The notes under the pieces: generated by a model
Seen by the model: only the letters and a program-made list of their open reading frames with translations
Told to the model about the DNA's origin: nothing
Databases searched by the model: none
NCBI GenBank assembly: GCA_012271225.1
Contig: JAAXGS010000059.1
Span: forward strand, 1-11,495
Length of the DNA: 11,495 bases
Direction of reading: 5' to 3'
Source: Dehalococcoidia bacterium
Lineage (GTDB): Bacteria > Chloroflexota > Dehalococcoidia > UBA6926
In this document: one piece after another, positions 11,368-11,495 of the stretch
How the letters are laid out: each line of letters starts with the position of its first letter
Position numbering within the stretch: the first letter of the stretch is position 1
Made by a program: the position numbers and the translations under genes

Positions 11368-11495
11368 TTCTCGCCTCAATTTGAGGGACACCCCTATACG
11401 ATTCGATTAGGCCCTCGGCGCATATATACTCCCCTCTGTAAGCAATCTCCGGAGGTTCAGGGAAGTTCTTCATCAGGTGCCCCCCTGCGGCATCG
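11339..11495 (-). CDS. OB-fold protein, C-terminal end (runs off right edge)
   Basis: The minus strand frame entering at 11494 is open to TAG at 11341-11339. It reads NFPEPPEIAYRGEYICAEG then LIESYRGVPQIEARSANDI. The pattern Y.G..ICAxGxIxxYRGVPQIE..S..DI is the last strands of an OB-fold nucleic-acid-binding domain, of the kind often found near or fused to SNase-type nucleases. The internal ATG at 11473 has a G-rich run upstream, but starting there would leave only half a domain, so the gene most likely begins beyond the window. It overlaps the start of the nuclease gene by about 28-53 bases, so the two are probably one operon. Confidence 0.6.
   Translation of the reverse strand, partial: DAAGGHLMKNFPEPPEIAYRGEYICAEGLIESYRGVPQIEARSANDISVIR

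Noticed and set aside
11423..11490. shared lipoprotein leader (GGGGGGCACCTGATGAA) on the minus strand at the right edge
   Set aside because: It resembles the RBS/ATG region of the 4484 lipoprotein, but here it is inside an OB-fold coding frame that continues upstream, so the likeness is probably chance.

Overview
The window looks like a piece of a high-GC bacterial chromosome. I lean towards a Chloroflexota lineage (SAR202/Dehalococcoidia-like). The reasons are the combination of genes (MrfA-type helicase, small clan-AA aspartyl protease, membrane-anchored coiled-coil protein, HicBA and HigBA modules, Thr-Pro stalk lipoproteins) and the sequence style of several proteins. This is an impression from protein families, not a phylogeny. 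Housekeeping genes (serS, mrfA, the flavin reductase) are strongly GC-rich. The stretch from about 4480 to 7100 is visibly more AT-rich and reads as an accessory island.

Layout. Left edge: the 5' end of an alpha/beta hydrolase gene on the minus strand, divergent from a ferredoxin-NADP+ reductase-like flavoprotein gene (368-1144, plus). A minus-strand group follows, transcribed right to left: mrfA-type DEAD/DEAH helicase (about 4060-1727), then hicB and hicA. Positions 4061-4483 hold no gene but contain a promoter-like site followed immediately by a strongly structured element. Plus strand 4484-7097 is an envelope island: a short lipoprotein, a small coiled-coil/one-helix membrane protein, a tRNA_anti-like (OB-fold) lipoprotein, a possible very small ORF, a two-helix membrane protein, and a Thr-Pro-stalked trypsin-like serine protease lipoprotein that is split by a one-base frameshift. 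The minus strand then carries a repeat-built coiled-coil membrane protein (7892-7227) and a higB-higA toxin-antitoxin pair. serS (plus) follows. The right edge has three minus-strand genes: a small aspartyl protease, a membrane-anchored staphylococcal-nuclease-type protein, and the C-terminal end of an OB-fold protein that runs off the window.

How the genes may work together. Most of the island genes encode exported or membrane proteins and share leader and RBS sequence, so it may be an envelope proteolysis or sensing module; this is inference. Two type II toxin-antitoxin modules are present, one behind mrfA and one beside serS.

The most interesting signals are three. (1) At least three genes (serS, mrfA, alpha/beta hydrolase) appear to start at non-standard codons (ATT, CTG, ATT). 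Each has a strong Shine-Dalgarno at normal spacing and homology-like N-termini that begin exactly there. (2) A TTGACA-N17-CAGAAT promoter-like site lies directly before a 106-nt cloverleaf-like element closed by a perfect 14-bp stem, in the leader of the lipoprotein island. (3) Two lipoprotein genes share a duplicated 5' end but have unrelated downstream parts.
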